Assembly (NCBI RefSeq): GCF_033958435.1
Contig: NC_134142.1
Span: 100,139,001 to 100,203,000 of the forward strand
DNA: 64,000 nucleotides
Direction: 5' to 3'
DNA from: Carettochelys insculpta
Lineage: Eukaryota; Chordata; Testudines; Carettochelyidae
The stretch's first letter is position 1. Every line of letters begins with the position of its first letter. A program made the translations under genes and the position numbers. This document shows positions 23,734-34,655 of the stretch, one piece after another. Under the pieces are notes generated by a model, which was not told the DNA's origin, ran no database searches, and was given only the letters and a program-made list of their open reading frames with translations.

Positions 23734-26700
23734 TTACTTCATTACAGCCTTGAAACAAATACTTCCTTTTCCCCCACCACATTTTTCCCCACTCCTTTTT
23801 TCAGACATTGTCTACTTTTTATTCTGGTGATGAAAACGTATTTGTTTTTCAGGGTAAATCTTCTCAGAAACTTCTGTGTTTCTGCAGTTTAACACACTAA
23901 CTTTAACCTGTTGCTTTTTATCCCCAGTCCATATAAATAAGGAACAACTGTTCATGCATTACATTCTGCAGAGCAAGTCCACAACATCTCGAGACATACA
24001 GGATGTCACTAGACAACAGGTTGTTAATGCAAATTGACGTGTCATAAGGAGACAATTAAAACAGGGTGTTTTGTTTTGGTTTTTGGTTTTGTGGGGTTAT
24101 TTCCTTACAACAATTGTGCTCTTGACTGCTAAGCTTACGCATTAGCAGTGAGCACAGAGTGTTGTGATTCTGATCTCAACTACACAGTTTCACACTGATG
24201 TAATTCCATTTGGTTCAATGAAGATATTCCTGATTTTCACAGGTGTGGGTGCAAGGGAATATCATGCCTTATGGGTATGCAATACAGGAATGCATTTATA
24301 GGGAAATCTTGGTGCCCATAATTCAGACGTTGTAATCTCTTAACCAGCACTTCGTACAAATCATGTCTTTCTGTTGTTTCAGATAAAAATACTTCAATTT
24401 AAGAAATATTTTCTGCCTTGACCTCCACATTACCTGTCCACCCTTGGCATATTAAAAGCTCTAATCATTCCCTGTGCCAAACCAAGCAACTTAATAGACT
24501 GAGGTGGTTTGATAAACAAGCTTTAATTGCCATCCTAAATACATTCTCCCCAGCACACAGTAGTGACAACTTACATGTTATCAGGAGCTAACACAATTGC
24601 ATTTTCATGATAATGTGGAAGCTGTCACTTCCAATTACTAATGCTTCTTACAGAGTTAGCACCAGCCCATGTGACCCAGAAATACAAAAATCACCTGCCA
24701 TGTCAACACATTTCAGTGCTGCTGGATGCCACACGGGCATGAGTGGAACACAGTACTGCAAAAAATGACAAATGAGAACTATCCTGATGCGGATGATAAC
24801 ACATTTTATAAAGGAATGCCCCCCTTCCCTCCCCCTAGTGAATAAAAAAAATAAAGCTCTCACTGATTGAGACCAAATTTTGCACTTACAGCCTCAGGGT
24901 GATTTGCAGTTTTGATATTCTGCTCACACTGATATTAGAGGGAGGCCCGGTACGAAGTGGTTCTCTTACTTCAGGCCAAGGGGGAGTAATGATCCCAGTT
25001 ATGGGTTGCACTGCTGGTCTGAGCTGCAGGAGAAGGGTACAGAGTGATTCGCATCCAAGCAAAATGGACTGAAGGTTTTATGTCTGTGTATGGTCAGGCT
25101 GATGATGTCTCTTGAGGGAACATGCTCAGAGAGCTTTTGCTCCACCCATTTAGAGAGAAGAATGCAGACTCCCCACCGCTAAGCTTACAAACTCTACCAA
25201 TTATACAGTGTCAGGTGCCATGCCTGAGTCCATACCCATCAGCCTATAGGTTTAATACCTATCCAGCCATGCCTTCATTCTCATCCTGCAGTCAGGAAGT
25301 TCAGCAGCATTTTGCCTGCTTCCTTTAATTGTGGTCGTCGATAAGGGGTTCCCAGCATCTTCTAGCTCTCTAAAAAACCACCCAACAAAAGCTATCTGAT
25401 TGCGTTTAATAGTACATTTAAAGAGTCATGGACCTCTGTTAAACATCACAATTCAGGAATAACGTAGGCTGATTTTCTCCAGCTGTAAAAGAGAAAGATG
25501 TAAAAAAAAAAAAAAAACCCAAAATCACTAAACATTAATGCAGAATGGCACTGGAAAGCACTTTTGTAAGCCTCCATCGATATCTGACAGCACCCTGAGC
25601 TACCAAAGTTGCTGGTAAAAGCAGCCTTAAAAACAGCCTGTCATGATTCTAGTCTCTCAAAACTAGAGTTCAAAGAGATGCACTACCTGTGATCTCTCAG
25701 AGGAAGTGAGAGCTTTAGCAAGCAAACCAACAAATGGCATTTACACTATATAACAATTTCATGTGTAATGAATGATCCGAAGGTGAAACACCTTTGTTTC
25801 AGCATTCACAGCTTTTTTTCCCCTCTGCAAAGCTTTTTAGCATTTTAGACTATAAGATTTAATGATTACTGAATTTTTAAGCAGAAAAAAGCATTAAAAA
25901 CTGGTCTTCTGAACAAACCAGTATCTCAATTTAAGCAGAAGCAGGCAGGCAGAGGTCAACATTAAAACGGCAACATTTTCCAACTCCTATCATCTAATTA
26001 CTACAGTTATTTCATACCCTGAATATAGTGTAAAAGGAGGTATTAAATGATGGTAAATTGTAGTGTTACAATACTTAGGGCTACATATGTAAAATTTCAA
26101 TTATGGGCCCTTAATCTGATTGCAGTCCTATTCAAAAGAATGACACTACGCAGGGAATAAGGTGACCTTCGTGGTTCAGAAGGCTGGAAAACCTGGCCCT
26201 AGTTTATGCATTTCTTTAGGATTTTTCAGGCATCACAGGCTTGTGTGGAGTACCCTGTCTTTCACAGTTGTAGAAATGTAAGCATTAAAAGCTCATTGTT
26301 ATGTACCTGATTTTACATACTTTCTAGTCAAGACAAAAAATAATTTGGTGCCTATGCATTTGCCTCATTTGATGAAAACAGAGAGAAATAGTGAAAACAG
26401 TCAACATACAACCTTCCATACCCATCTAATATGTCGTTATAGCTTTCCCTGCTAATGCAGTTTTAGACGCACCTGAGCAGAGACTCAGTTATAATAAATT
26501 GTAGTGGTCATTGGTATAGCCCCGTAAATGCTTTGCCATGTGCCTTCTAAAGGGCTAAATGGGCCACATGAACAACAGAGTCCCTCCCCTGGTGAATTTA
26601 TAAGTGGATAAAATCCAATGCACAACAATCACAGAACAGGTTTGTGGTCTTTAACAGGAATGGAGCCTGGAACAAATGGGTCTTCAAAAATTCATTCAAG

Positions 26701-27191
26701 AAGATACTCAGTGAACTTAAGCATATAGGAAAGAAGGCAAGAAGGCTGAATGGCAGATCAGAAGTCCCAGTAGCCTTAAAGCAACCTGGTAAGGATGTGA
26801 AGGACTGTCATCCCTGTTTTACACATGGGCAATGTCAGTTACTGATCTAATGGCCCCTACTCCTCCTGTTCATTGAGTTCACCTCTCTTAGATCTCAGGC
26901 CTTTAGCTATTAGCTTTTTTAGGGTGGAATGACACAGTTCCTCCACTCTCAGAGCAGCCTTGAGCTACAGTCCCCCAGTACTAACCATGACCAGTTTAAG
27001 AAGCCTAAATTAGGTTTAATATCTACAGTTCTCTTTTTCCAGAAGGTCTGGTAAGCAGCACCCAGTGACCCTTCTTAAAGCAATGTATTGTTTAATCTAG
27101 AACCAAAGCATTTCAGGCAGAAAGATCTATAAAAACAGAGTATATGAATATCGAGCATACCAGGTGTTTATCCACCTCCCACAAGAGATCC
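23734..27191. other. anonymous AT-rich DNA, 3.5 kb
   Basis: No gene or clear full-length repeat. Short poly-A runs occur near 24843 and 25504. About 24190-24230 has a 'gatgtaattccatttggttcaatg' type old dispersed fragment. Confidence 0.5.
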
Positions 27192-27405
27192 TAAAAACCA
27201 GCAGTCCTATAATACCAGGAAGAATAAAAAATTCATTTACTAGGCAATGAGATTTCACAGGTAAGAACCACTTCTTCAGATTTTCAGAAGTGGGTCTTAC
27301 CTATGACGGCTCATTACCTAATAAATATATTTCTTAGTCTTTAAACTGCTACAGGACTGCTTGGTTTTTTGTGAAGCTAAAGACTAACACAGAGTCGTAG
27401 CTCAT
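27192..27405 (-). mobile_element. turtle SINE with an inverted partial copy of its tail
   Basis: On the - strand a SINE runs from its head near 27405 (GTGTTAGTCTTTAGC) through AAGCAGTCCTGTAGCA and AAAGACTAAG to the ACCCACTTCT tail at about 27287. Directly beyond, 27192-27283 repeats the same tail in opposite orientation: GCAGTCCTAT, TTTACTAGGCAATGAG, CCACTTCTTCAGA. The two arms of about 85-90 bp meet tail to tail at about 27285, making an imperfect hairpin. This arrangement resembles the inverted termini of the Penelope-like fragment at 29729-30530. Confidence 0.75.
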
Positions 27406-28616
27406 CTTCCTAAAGAAAACCCAAGATATCTAGAGTCTGGAGTGACATAATCTGTTCCCTTAATTTTCAAGCCATTTGACTTCTGTTGTTTCAGAAATTG
27501 TGTCTTTAAATCCTCTTCAATCTTTTTAAATCAGCAGCCTTAAAAGGACTAAGTCATTTTAAATGCTTATGCATTAGCTCTCAGAACTGGCAAATTAGAC
27601 TTGTAACGTCACCGGAGACAGGATTTTCAAAACTGATTACTTTCCCAAGAACCCTTGTCTTCTGTTTTGAGATAGCCCCCCATTGAATGAAAGCAGCATA
27701 GGTATATAGTAATCATTATGCTCACCTTAGAGTACAATCTCTCTCGATAACTAGGTCACATACAGTATTTATAAAACTATTACATAACAGCTCCATGGGG
27801 AAACTACAGCACTGAGCCACAGATTCACAAAGGGACTCTAGGTGTTGTTACAATCAACTTCTACACAAGAACAAAAACAAAACTCTGATCCACAAAGGCT
27901 GAGTTATATTGCAAGGCTATCTATAAAGTATACATGAAATACAGAGAGATATGTGGCTTACAGTGTGAACCACATGAGCCAGCACAATAGGCAGAGAGCT
28001 GCCTGAGCTACCCCATGGAAGATACCAACAAAAAGGCAGTGTGCCAATTCCTGACCTTCCTATGGAGCAAAGTGTCCAAAGTCAGGCTGTTCAGAGGTGC
28101 CTGCCTCTGTTAGTGAGCCACAATTACAAACCCCTTTCCTGGACTCAGGCAGCTTAGGCACCTAAGCTGGTTTCTGTGAAAATGAGTTCCTCGTGTCACA
28201 CATGACAGCTGAAGGAGATGGAGAGGTTCACTCTGACTTTCACCTTAGTAATATATAGGAGGCGTAGTCTAATTCCTGCCCCATTCTGACTGGGAAGCAA
28301 AGATTTGCATGGGGGGTGGTCTCAGCTCTCAGAAGAGATCCATAACCAGAGCTGTGGCGTTCAGACCCTCAATCTCATCTGTTGTAACTGTTTCACCATG
28401 GATAAATCGTTTAAGAATTACTGGGACAGAGAAAGATTCCAGAGCCTGGAGGTTAAGGGCACTCACAAGGGAGAGTCTCCCTGATACAATTCTCATGCAC
28501 TCCAACAAATTGCAGAGCATGCTAAAAATAACAGCTCTCCACCAGCAGGACAAAGAGTCAAGGTCTTGGTGAGTCATCATTATTGTACATTAGCCTCAAC
28601 CACTGATACACTCACT
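27406..28616. other. anonymous DNA, no gene seen
   Basis: I find no supported coding region. A reading frame near 28309-28580 is open on both strands but shows no conserved features. Confidence 0.5.
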
Positions 28617-29236
28617 TAGGATGACCATATTTCCCCATGCCAAATAGGGGACACTCTGCAGGGTGAGGTGCAGTTACCCAGCTGCGGCCGCCAAGCAAGT
28701 GCAGCTCCCTGGCTGCCCCAGGCCATGGGTCACCATAACGGGGCTGCTGCCCCACAGGAAAGCTCCCTGGTTGCAGGGGTGGTTGCCCTGCAGAAGGTGT
28801 GCAGGGGGTGGGTCACCAGCTGCCCCATGCTGCTGAGCTCTGAGAATGCTGCAGGGATGCTCCCTGGCTCCAGTGGTGGCTGTCCTGTGGCTGCCCTGCA
28901 AGACAGGAGGGGGAGGAAGTGCTTCCTGGCTGTGTGGGGCAGCTGCAGCTCCCAACTATCCCACATGTCCAAGTGCTGGGAATGAGGCTGCTGCCTTGCA
29001 GGTAAGCTCCCCAGAAGCCCCATGCTTCCAGCTCCCTCTCCTGCTGCTGCCTGTACTGGCCAGGCAGAGCATGCTGCATGTGCTGTCTGGCCAGCTCCTG
29101 TTTGATTTTACCTGGAGCTACAGCTGTAAAAGGGCAGTGACTATATGGGACAATTGGATTTTTGTAAAAAGGTGGGATGCCTGCCTAAAATATGGGACTG
29201 CCCTGGTGAAAGTGGGACAGATGGTCACCAAACTCT
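28617..29236. mobile_element. second GGTGACCAT-type element
   Basis: The left end is TTAGGATGACCATATTTCCCC; the right end, reverse complemented, is TTTGGTGACCATCTGTCCC. Near the right end is CCCATATTTTAGGCAGGCAT (reverse complement), similar to the cATATTGGGGATGCC segment near the left end of the 23279 element, which links the two. The interior is GC-rich with CTGCTGC and CTCCCTGG words and several overlapping open frames that I regard as chance. No clear target duplication was found. Confidence 0.62.
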
Positions 29237-29689
29237 GACTCCACAAGGGCCCCTATGAAGACCACCCTGAGTTTCTGACAGCTTGCACCAGATGAGGATA
29301 GGGACAGAAACTAAATGCCCATGGCAGAAAACAAAGGTTGATTCAGGCAGGATGAAACAAATTCCTCAAAGCCAAAGCTCTTTTTTGAGGCTGTTACAAG
29401 CCAAGAGAAATCCTCCTACCAGTATCAGTTTAAAAAGCCTTTCCTGCCTGCAAGGAGCTATCCAGGGTGCTGAACCATTTGTTCATCCTAAGCTGTTGAT
29501 GCAATCACACACACATGTACACAGACAGAGAGGTAGTTTTCAAGGGCCGTATGGATCTGTCTTCATGTAAATTCACATCAACACTTGCGTGCCCACCACC
29601 TCTATGCAGGGAGGTCAGCAAATCCACACATCAGAAACTTCTGGACACCTTAGTTGAACCCCAACCTAAGACTTGGGAATGCAATCCAG
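29237..29689. other. anonymous DNA, no gene seen
   Basis: No domain or repeat end could be supported. Confidence 0.45.
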
Positions 29690-29728
29690 GCTAGTCTGTA
29701 TCATATCAAAACCAAAAAGCAGTCCGGT

Positions 29729-29866
29729 AGCATTTTAAAGACTAACAAAATAATTTATTAGGTGATGAGCTTTCGTGGGATAGACCCACTTCTTCAGATT
29801 ATAGTCATACCAGAACAGACTCAATATTTAAGGCACAGAGAACCAAAAACAGTAATCAAGGTTGAC
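29729..29866 (+). repeat. left inverted arm (SINE-tail-like)
   Basis: Contains TTTTAAAGACTAACAAAAT, GATGAGCTTTCGTGGGATAG and CACAGAGAACC, ending AATCAAGGTTGAC. It pairs with 30392-30530 in inverted orientation. Confidence 0.88.
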
Positions 29867-30327
29867 TAGGTTGACTTTTCCTTGCAACAAGGCCCGTGGC
29901 CAACATATCTATTCTGGAGATACCATCACTGGACCTAACCAGGTTATTCACAGAATCACAGGCACATTCTCATGTTCCTCAACTAACATCATATATGCCA
30001 TCATGTGCCAACAATGCCCACATGCTTTTTATATTGGACAGACTTCAAACTCTCTTAGACAAAGAATTAATGAGCATAAAACAGACAAAAACACTCCTGA
30101 TTCTCAAACCTGTCAGACAGCACTTTAATGGAGCGGGCCATTCTGTTAATGACCTGAAAGTCTGTGTTTTACTGAAAAGGAACTTTCACAAACATTTGGA
30201 AAGAAAGGCTGCTGAACTCTCTTTTATATTCAACTTTGACACATTAACACATGGTGTGAACCGGGATGGCAATTTTCTAGTTCATTATAAGGGCTCTTTT
30301 ACATACTTTGCTTTATCTAATTCTTGA
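29862..30327 (+). pseudogene. GIY-YIG endonuclease remnant of a Penelope-like element
   Basis: The GIY-YIG fold of Penelope-like elements cuts the target DNA. The first frame (29862-30128) shows IIYAIMCQQCPHAFYIGQ and then TSNSLRQRINEHK, the tyrosine-rich core and Arg/His positions of the domain. After a frame change near 30105-30125 the reading continues in the frame ending at 30327, with FNGAGHSVNDLKVCVLL and LERKAAELSFIFNFDTL, typical of the C-terminal extension. The CCHH-like Cys pair before the core (CQQC) is present. The upstream reverse transcriptase is absent. A bacterial or UvrC-type origin is unlikely given the flanks. Confidence 0.82.
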
Positions 30328-30391
30328 CTCCCCTCACCCCCCGCCCCTCTGCTCTCTGATTTGCTCACCTTGATAATAATTTTTCTGATTT

Positions 30392-30530
30392 GTCAACCTT
30401 GATTATTATTTTTGGTTCTCTGTGCCTTAAATATTGAGTCTGCTCTGGTATGGCTATGATCTGAAGAAGCGGATCTGTCCCACGAAAGCTCATCACCTAA
30501 CAAATTATTTTGTTAGTCTTTAAAGTGTTA
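30392..30530 (-). repeat. right inverted arm (SINE-tail-like)
   Basis: Inverted copy of the left arm. It includes GGTTCTCTGTGCCTTAAAT, TCTGAAGAAGCGG, CCCACGAAAGCTCATCACC and GTTAGTCTTTAAAGTGTTA. It lies directly downstream of the nuclease remnant and its C-rich 3' region (30328-30391). Confidence 0.88.
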
Positions 30531-30579
30531 CCTGTCCTTCCTTGTTTGTGAAAGAGTCATGAACTAGTGCTACAGCTGC

Positions 30580-31330
30580 CAAAGACAGACAATCCTTCCA
30601 GTAAAGAAGTCTTCACTTTCTCCTTCACACATGCAGTTAGTTCAACCAATACTGAAGAAATCTTCCTGGATGTATTGATCCTAGCCAACAACAATCCCTT
30701 TATTCTAGCCAACTGCCATCCTTGGTCAACCCCCTCCTACCCTAACTACTGATCAGACTCATAGGGAAGCTAACCATGGGCCAAAACCAGCTAACTGAAG
30801 CTAACATTCTACTGTACACCCATCACAACCTGGATGCAGGTGAAAATACAGAACTGAAAATTATATGGCACTGGTGGATGATCTTCTTCCACTCCATTAT
30901 CAAGATAGACCAGGGTACAAGCAAAATCAGCTTAAGCAGAACAGGCAGTTGAAGTTGACCCCAAACAAGACAGAGGTGAGAGCAAAAAACAGAATTCACA
31001 TCCATAGAGCAGTCTCCTTTGGCTAAAAGACAGCATCCACAACTGACCAAGTCAGTCCAGAATTTAAAAGTAATCTTGGATTTCTCACTGATGCTAAACT
31101 CTCTCATTGCAACAGCCATATGTAAAGCTTTCTGTGACCTGTAGTTGATTAGGAAACTCTACCCCATCCTGGCAGAAGATAACCTTACCTCAGTTATTAA
31201 AATTTTTGTCATCCCTTCACTGGCCTATAGCAATATGACATTGAGAGAGGGTTTGTGGGGTACAATCTGGGCTGTGGAACTGCTGAGACCTCTGTCTCAC
31301 CAACCTGTGGTATCCCTCTCTGTGATGCTG
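30580..31330 (+). mobile_element. L2-like LINE reverse transcriptase remnant, part 1
   Basis: Translated pieces on + fit the L2 clade order. LVQPILKKSS lies near 30640, a QLKLTPNKTEV segment near 30945-30975, and VQNLKVILDFSLMLNSLIA, KAFCDL and LIRKLYPILAEDNL then IPSLAYSN near 31050-31230. These match the L2 pattern of a DxxL, LIRxLxPxL and SRLDYCN series with heavy decay. Many stops interrupt it. It is an ancient insertion with approximate edges. Confidence 0.68.
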
Positions 31331-32189
31331 TGTTAAGCCACAAACACCTTACAGGTATTCCGCTTACAGAGACTTCTACAGGCAGACACACACCCGAGTT
31401 ACATGAATGTTTTTGCAGCCATTCATAGACCAACAATACAGATGCTCCAGCCAAATCTCCTGAGCAACCCAGCTTTGTACCCAAGAACTGTAGCACCTTT
31501 CACTGGTCAGAAGCCTGGACAGTGTAAGTTTATGACATTGTCCACCCATCACTAAACTAAACAGGCTCACCCTGAAAGAAGGTACAAACAGGCCATAGAT
31601 CCTCAATACATTGGCTGAAGCTCTCATGGATTGGGACCACCCTCCCCAGTTCCAAGTCTTTCCTTCAAACTTGTTTCCAGGTTTTTAATTGGGGGTATGG
31701 GGCATAGGCCTAGTGATATCATCTTCCCTTCTTTTACATTTTCCACCTTATTGGAAAAATCTATACTTATGGTGTAGGGATCCAGCCCCATGGTTAAGCA
31801 GTCTTTATTGTATATATGATCTCTCTGATAAATCTTCTGGGATGACCATTGCAAGAGTGAATTCCCTTTAAGGGGCAATCAGCATGTCCGGCTATTCCAC
31901 TAATGTACCTCAAAAGTCTGATGGTCAGTTTTCCCAATCTCACAATGTACTTCATTTACACACACATACCAAAACCCCATAATTCCATATGCAATCATAG
32001 CACTTAGAATTCAACAAAATATTTATAACTGACAGATCATATTTTTGAAATGATATCTCACAGGCCATACTTTGTACAAAATAGACCATAACAGTGACAT
32101 ATAAAAGTGGTAACTACAGGAGTTCCCCAGTCATGCTTTGATGTACACAGTGTCACAGGTACACCTAGTCATGAAATCTTCAGGGTTTA
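31331..32189. other. unassigned DNA within the L2-like region
   Basis: Between the two L2-like parts I see no clear homology. It may be an insertion or L2 sequence decayed beyond recognition. Confidence 0.4.
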
Positions 32190-32500
32190 GAAAACACCAA
32201 CTAGCACAAAATGCAGCAGTGCATCTCCTCGGCAACACAGGCTATAGGGAGTCCATCCAACATGCCCTTCAGTCACTACCCACAGCTGGGTATGGTGCTG
32301 ATTTCCTGTAAAATACTGAATCAAATGCAAAGTTTTCCTGCACGTCTTCAAAGTACTCTATTTCCTGGGCCTACAATATTTAGATCAGCTACAAAACCAG
32401 AATCAAGACCATGATTGACACCAAGGAAGTCTCTACTAAAAAAGTAAAGCTAAATGACGTGGAAGACAGAGCTTTCTGGTGTGTGAATGTGAAACTGTGA
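32190..32500 (+). mobile_element. L2-like LINE remnant, part 2
   Basis: The translation LAQNAAVHLLGNTGY and IQHALQSLP near 32196-32280 matches the QNAAARLL...RSL segment that follows the reverse transcriptase in L2 elements. A VEDRAFW piece near 32460 fits the GDRAFS segment. Same strand and order as part 1. Confidence 0.65.
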
Positions 32501-33468
32501 AATTAACACCAGCAAGAACTAAGGAACATTACAAACCCCACCATTTTTTGCTCTAAATAGAAGGCATGTTTCATGTTGGCTTCTCAAATATAAATACATA
32601 TCAGCAAGTATATTTAAAGTAAAAATCCTCCAAATCTATCAAAACAAGATACTCCACTGTACAAACATCTCCCCCTGAAGAGAAAATGAAAGAACAAATG
32701 TTACAGATGTGTAATTATGTTGCTTAACGTATTACTGAAAAGTGCTCTGGTACTGTGGTGATGATTGCAACATAAGTACCTATTTAGAATAGAATGGAAA
32801 TAAAATTATTATAAACCAATACATATTCTTAGTTATGCAAATATTTACAAGTATTGTAGGTGGTACTATCTAGTCTAAAATAAAACCTATTTATAATATA
32901 CTAGTTTTATAAGAATCCAATCTGGGGACAATCTGATTTAGATCCATATTTTATTCATGATACATCGACAGTTTCAGCTAACTTTCATTTTCAATTTCAG
33001 TGAATTTTTGTCAGTTCTCTTCATGGGCACCCTTCCTGCTAAGCAAACATTCCATTTGATAGATCCTTTTCTATGTTGGACACCATACTGCATTCCATGA
33101 GATTGATCTTCTTATTTTTACAATGATTTAAAATATTCCCTCTGTGATTTTTGAATTGTCTTTCTCCCTTTCATACTGAGCCTGTCAACAGAAGTAGCCT
33201 TATCCCAATTAAAGAGAGAGATTCTTTTCATTCTAGTCTCATCTAGGGATACGTACACTGCTTTAAAAATGAAGACATTTTCTAAATCTAATGCCTAAAA
33301 ATATTTAAACCCCCTTATGTAGTCTGAAACTAAGACACATGCATAACGTACATGTGCAGATACTTCACCTGATCCCCTACTTTTCTATATTAGTTTCGTT
33401 ATGTTTAAAAACGTTAAGGCATGTGCTTTCATGTTAAATAAGAGTTGTCACCAATTTCACTTTTCAAA
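32501..33468. other. anonymous AT-rich DNA, no gene seen
   Basis: No coding signal or recognisable repeat. Confidence 0.5.
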
Positions 33469-33881
33469 GGCCGTGTCTACACTGCCCCTCCCTTTCAAAA
33501 AGGGCATGCAAAGGAGGCACTGATTTGCATATCCAGCACCTGATTTGCATAATGGCAGCCACTCACCATTCCAGATGTGCTGTTTTCAAAAGCCAAAACA
33601 GCCGTGTAGATGGGATTCCTTCAAAGGAAGCCCCACTGTCAAAAGCACCTCGTTTCCTGAAAAAATTTAGAAAGAAGGGTGCTTTTGAAAGGCAGGCTTC
33701 CTTTCAAAGGAACCCTGTCTACACAGCTGTTTTGGCTTTCAAAAACAGCACTTCTGGAATGCCGAGCAGCTGTAATTATGTAAATGAGGCACTGACTATT
33801 CAAATCAGCACCTCATTTGCATTTTTGATCAGCTGCATTTGCATGCCCCTTTCAAAAGGGAGGGGCAGTGTAGACATGGCC
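33469..33881. mobile_element. palindromic MITE with TTTCAAA words and four octamer motifs
   Basis: Ends are GGCCGTGTCTACACTGCCCC and, reverse complemented, GGCCATGTCTACACTGCCCC, flanked by AAA on both sides. The whole 413 bp folds back on itself. TTTCAAAA/TTTTGAAA words recur about eight times and no TTCGAA remains, suggesting CpG decay of an older TTCGAA-rich element. The octamer ATTTGCAT occurs at 33523-33530, 33543-33550, 33815-33822 and 33837-33844. Confidence 0.85.
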
Positions 33882-34235
33882 AAAATGTTATTTAAAAAAG
33901 AACTGATACAGGAAATCATACTGTAAGACATTCTTAGTCTGTCATCATGTTACATTTCACAAGCTAAGCAGGAAAGGGTGAATCTCCATTTGCATATGAA
34001 AACCTCAAGAAAAAGTTCAGTTGTATTGGCCATAGGTGATCCCATATTTGGCACTCTCTCCTTTTATTCATTACCGATTCAACACCCCTATATGAAGCAA
34101 GGAAACAGTACTGTTAGTGGTACCAGTTTTCATATACTGTACAACATAAAACTGCTTTTATAGATCCTAATTTAAGTGATTACATTCAATTCCTAAACTG
34201 AAGTTGAAGTAGGACAGGGAATTCTTTTACTGACC
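33882..34235. other. anonymous AT-rich DNA
   Basis: Host flank between the MITE and Harbinger B. No gene seen. Confidence 0.5.
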
Positions 34236-34655
34236 TATAAGCCACGTCTACACTGGATGGCTACTTCGAAGTAGCGCCCACCGCGTCTACATGTGGCGAG
34301 CGCTATTTCTAAGTTGAAATCAACATAAGGCGGCGAGACGTCAAAGTTGCTATCCCCATCAGGAGATGGGAATAGCGCCCTACTTCGACGTTGAACGTCG
34401 AAGTAGGGCACGTGTAGACGATCCATGTCCCGCAACATCAAAATAGCGGGGTCCTCCATGGCGGCCATCAGCTGAGGGGTTGAGAGACACTCTCTCCAGC
34501 CCCTGAGCTCCATGGTTGCCGCGTGCAGCAGCCCCTTAAAGCTCCCCGCCCCCTTATTTCCTGTGCAGGAAGCTGAGAGCTCGTGCAGGCAGCAGCACTG
34601 CCATGTGCCTAGCCTGCACGGACCTCAGCAGCCCCAAGCCACCATCCTGCACCCC

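Larger units (their letters stand above)
29690..30545 (+). mobile_element. Penelope-like element fragment between inverted repeats
   Basis: A GIY-YIG endonuclease remnant on + lies between two arms of 138-139 bp (29729-29866 and 30392-30530) that are inverted copies, about 90% identical by eye. Penelope-like retroelements combine a reverse transcriptase with a C-terminal GIY-YIG nuclease and often carry pseudo-LTRs in direct or inverted orientation; here only the nuclease part and 3' sequence remain. The arms contain ACTTTAAAGACTAACA, GAGCTTTCGTGGGA and CTTCTTCAGAT, the same words as the turtle SINE tail. Left of the first arm, GCTAGTCTGTATC and AAAAAGCAGTCC resemble the SINE head region. No reverse transcriptase was seen. 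Confidence 0.8.

Noticed and set aside
23295..23830. 152-codon frame on +
   Set aside because: It lies in a repeat rich in CTTCCCCAGGG words and runs past the element's end, with no recognisable domain.
28668..29238. Overlapping frames suggesting a secreted or membrane protein
   Set aside because: They are GC-rich filler of a non-autonomous element, open on both strands, with CTGC-type repeats.
34235..34513. 92-codon open frame on - across the left end of Harbinger B
   Set aside because: It runs across the terminal repeat into host DNA, is not kept in copy A, and shows no domain.
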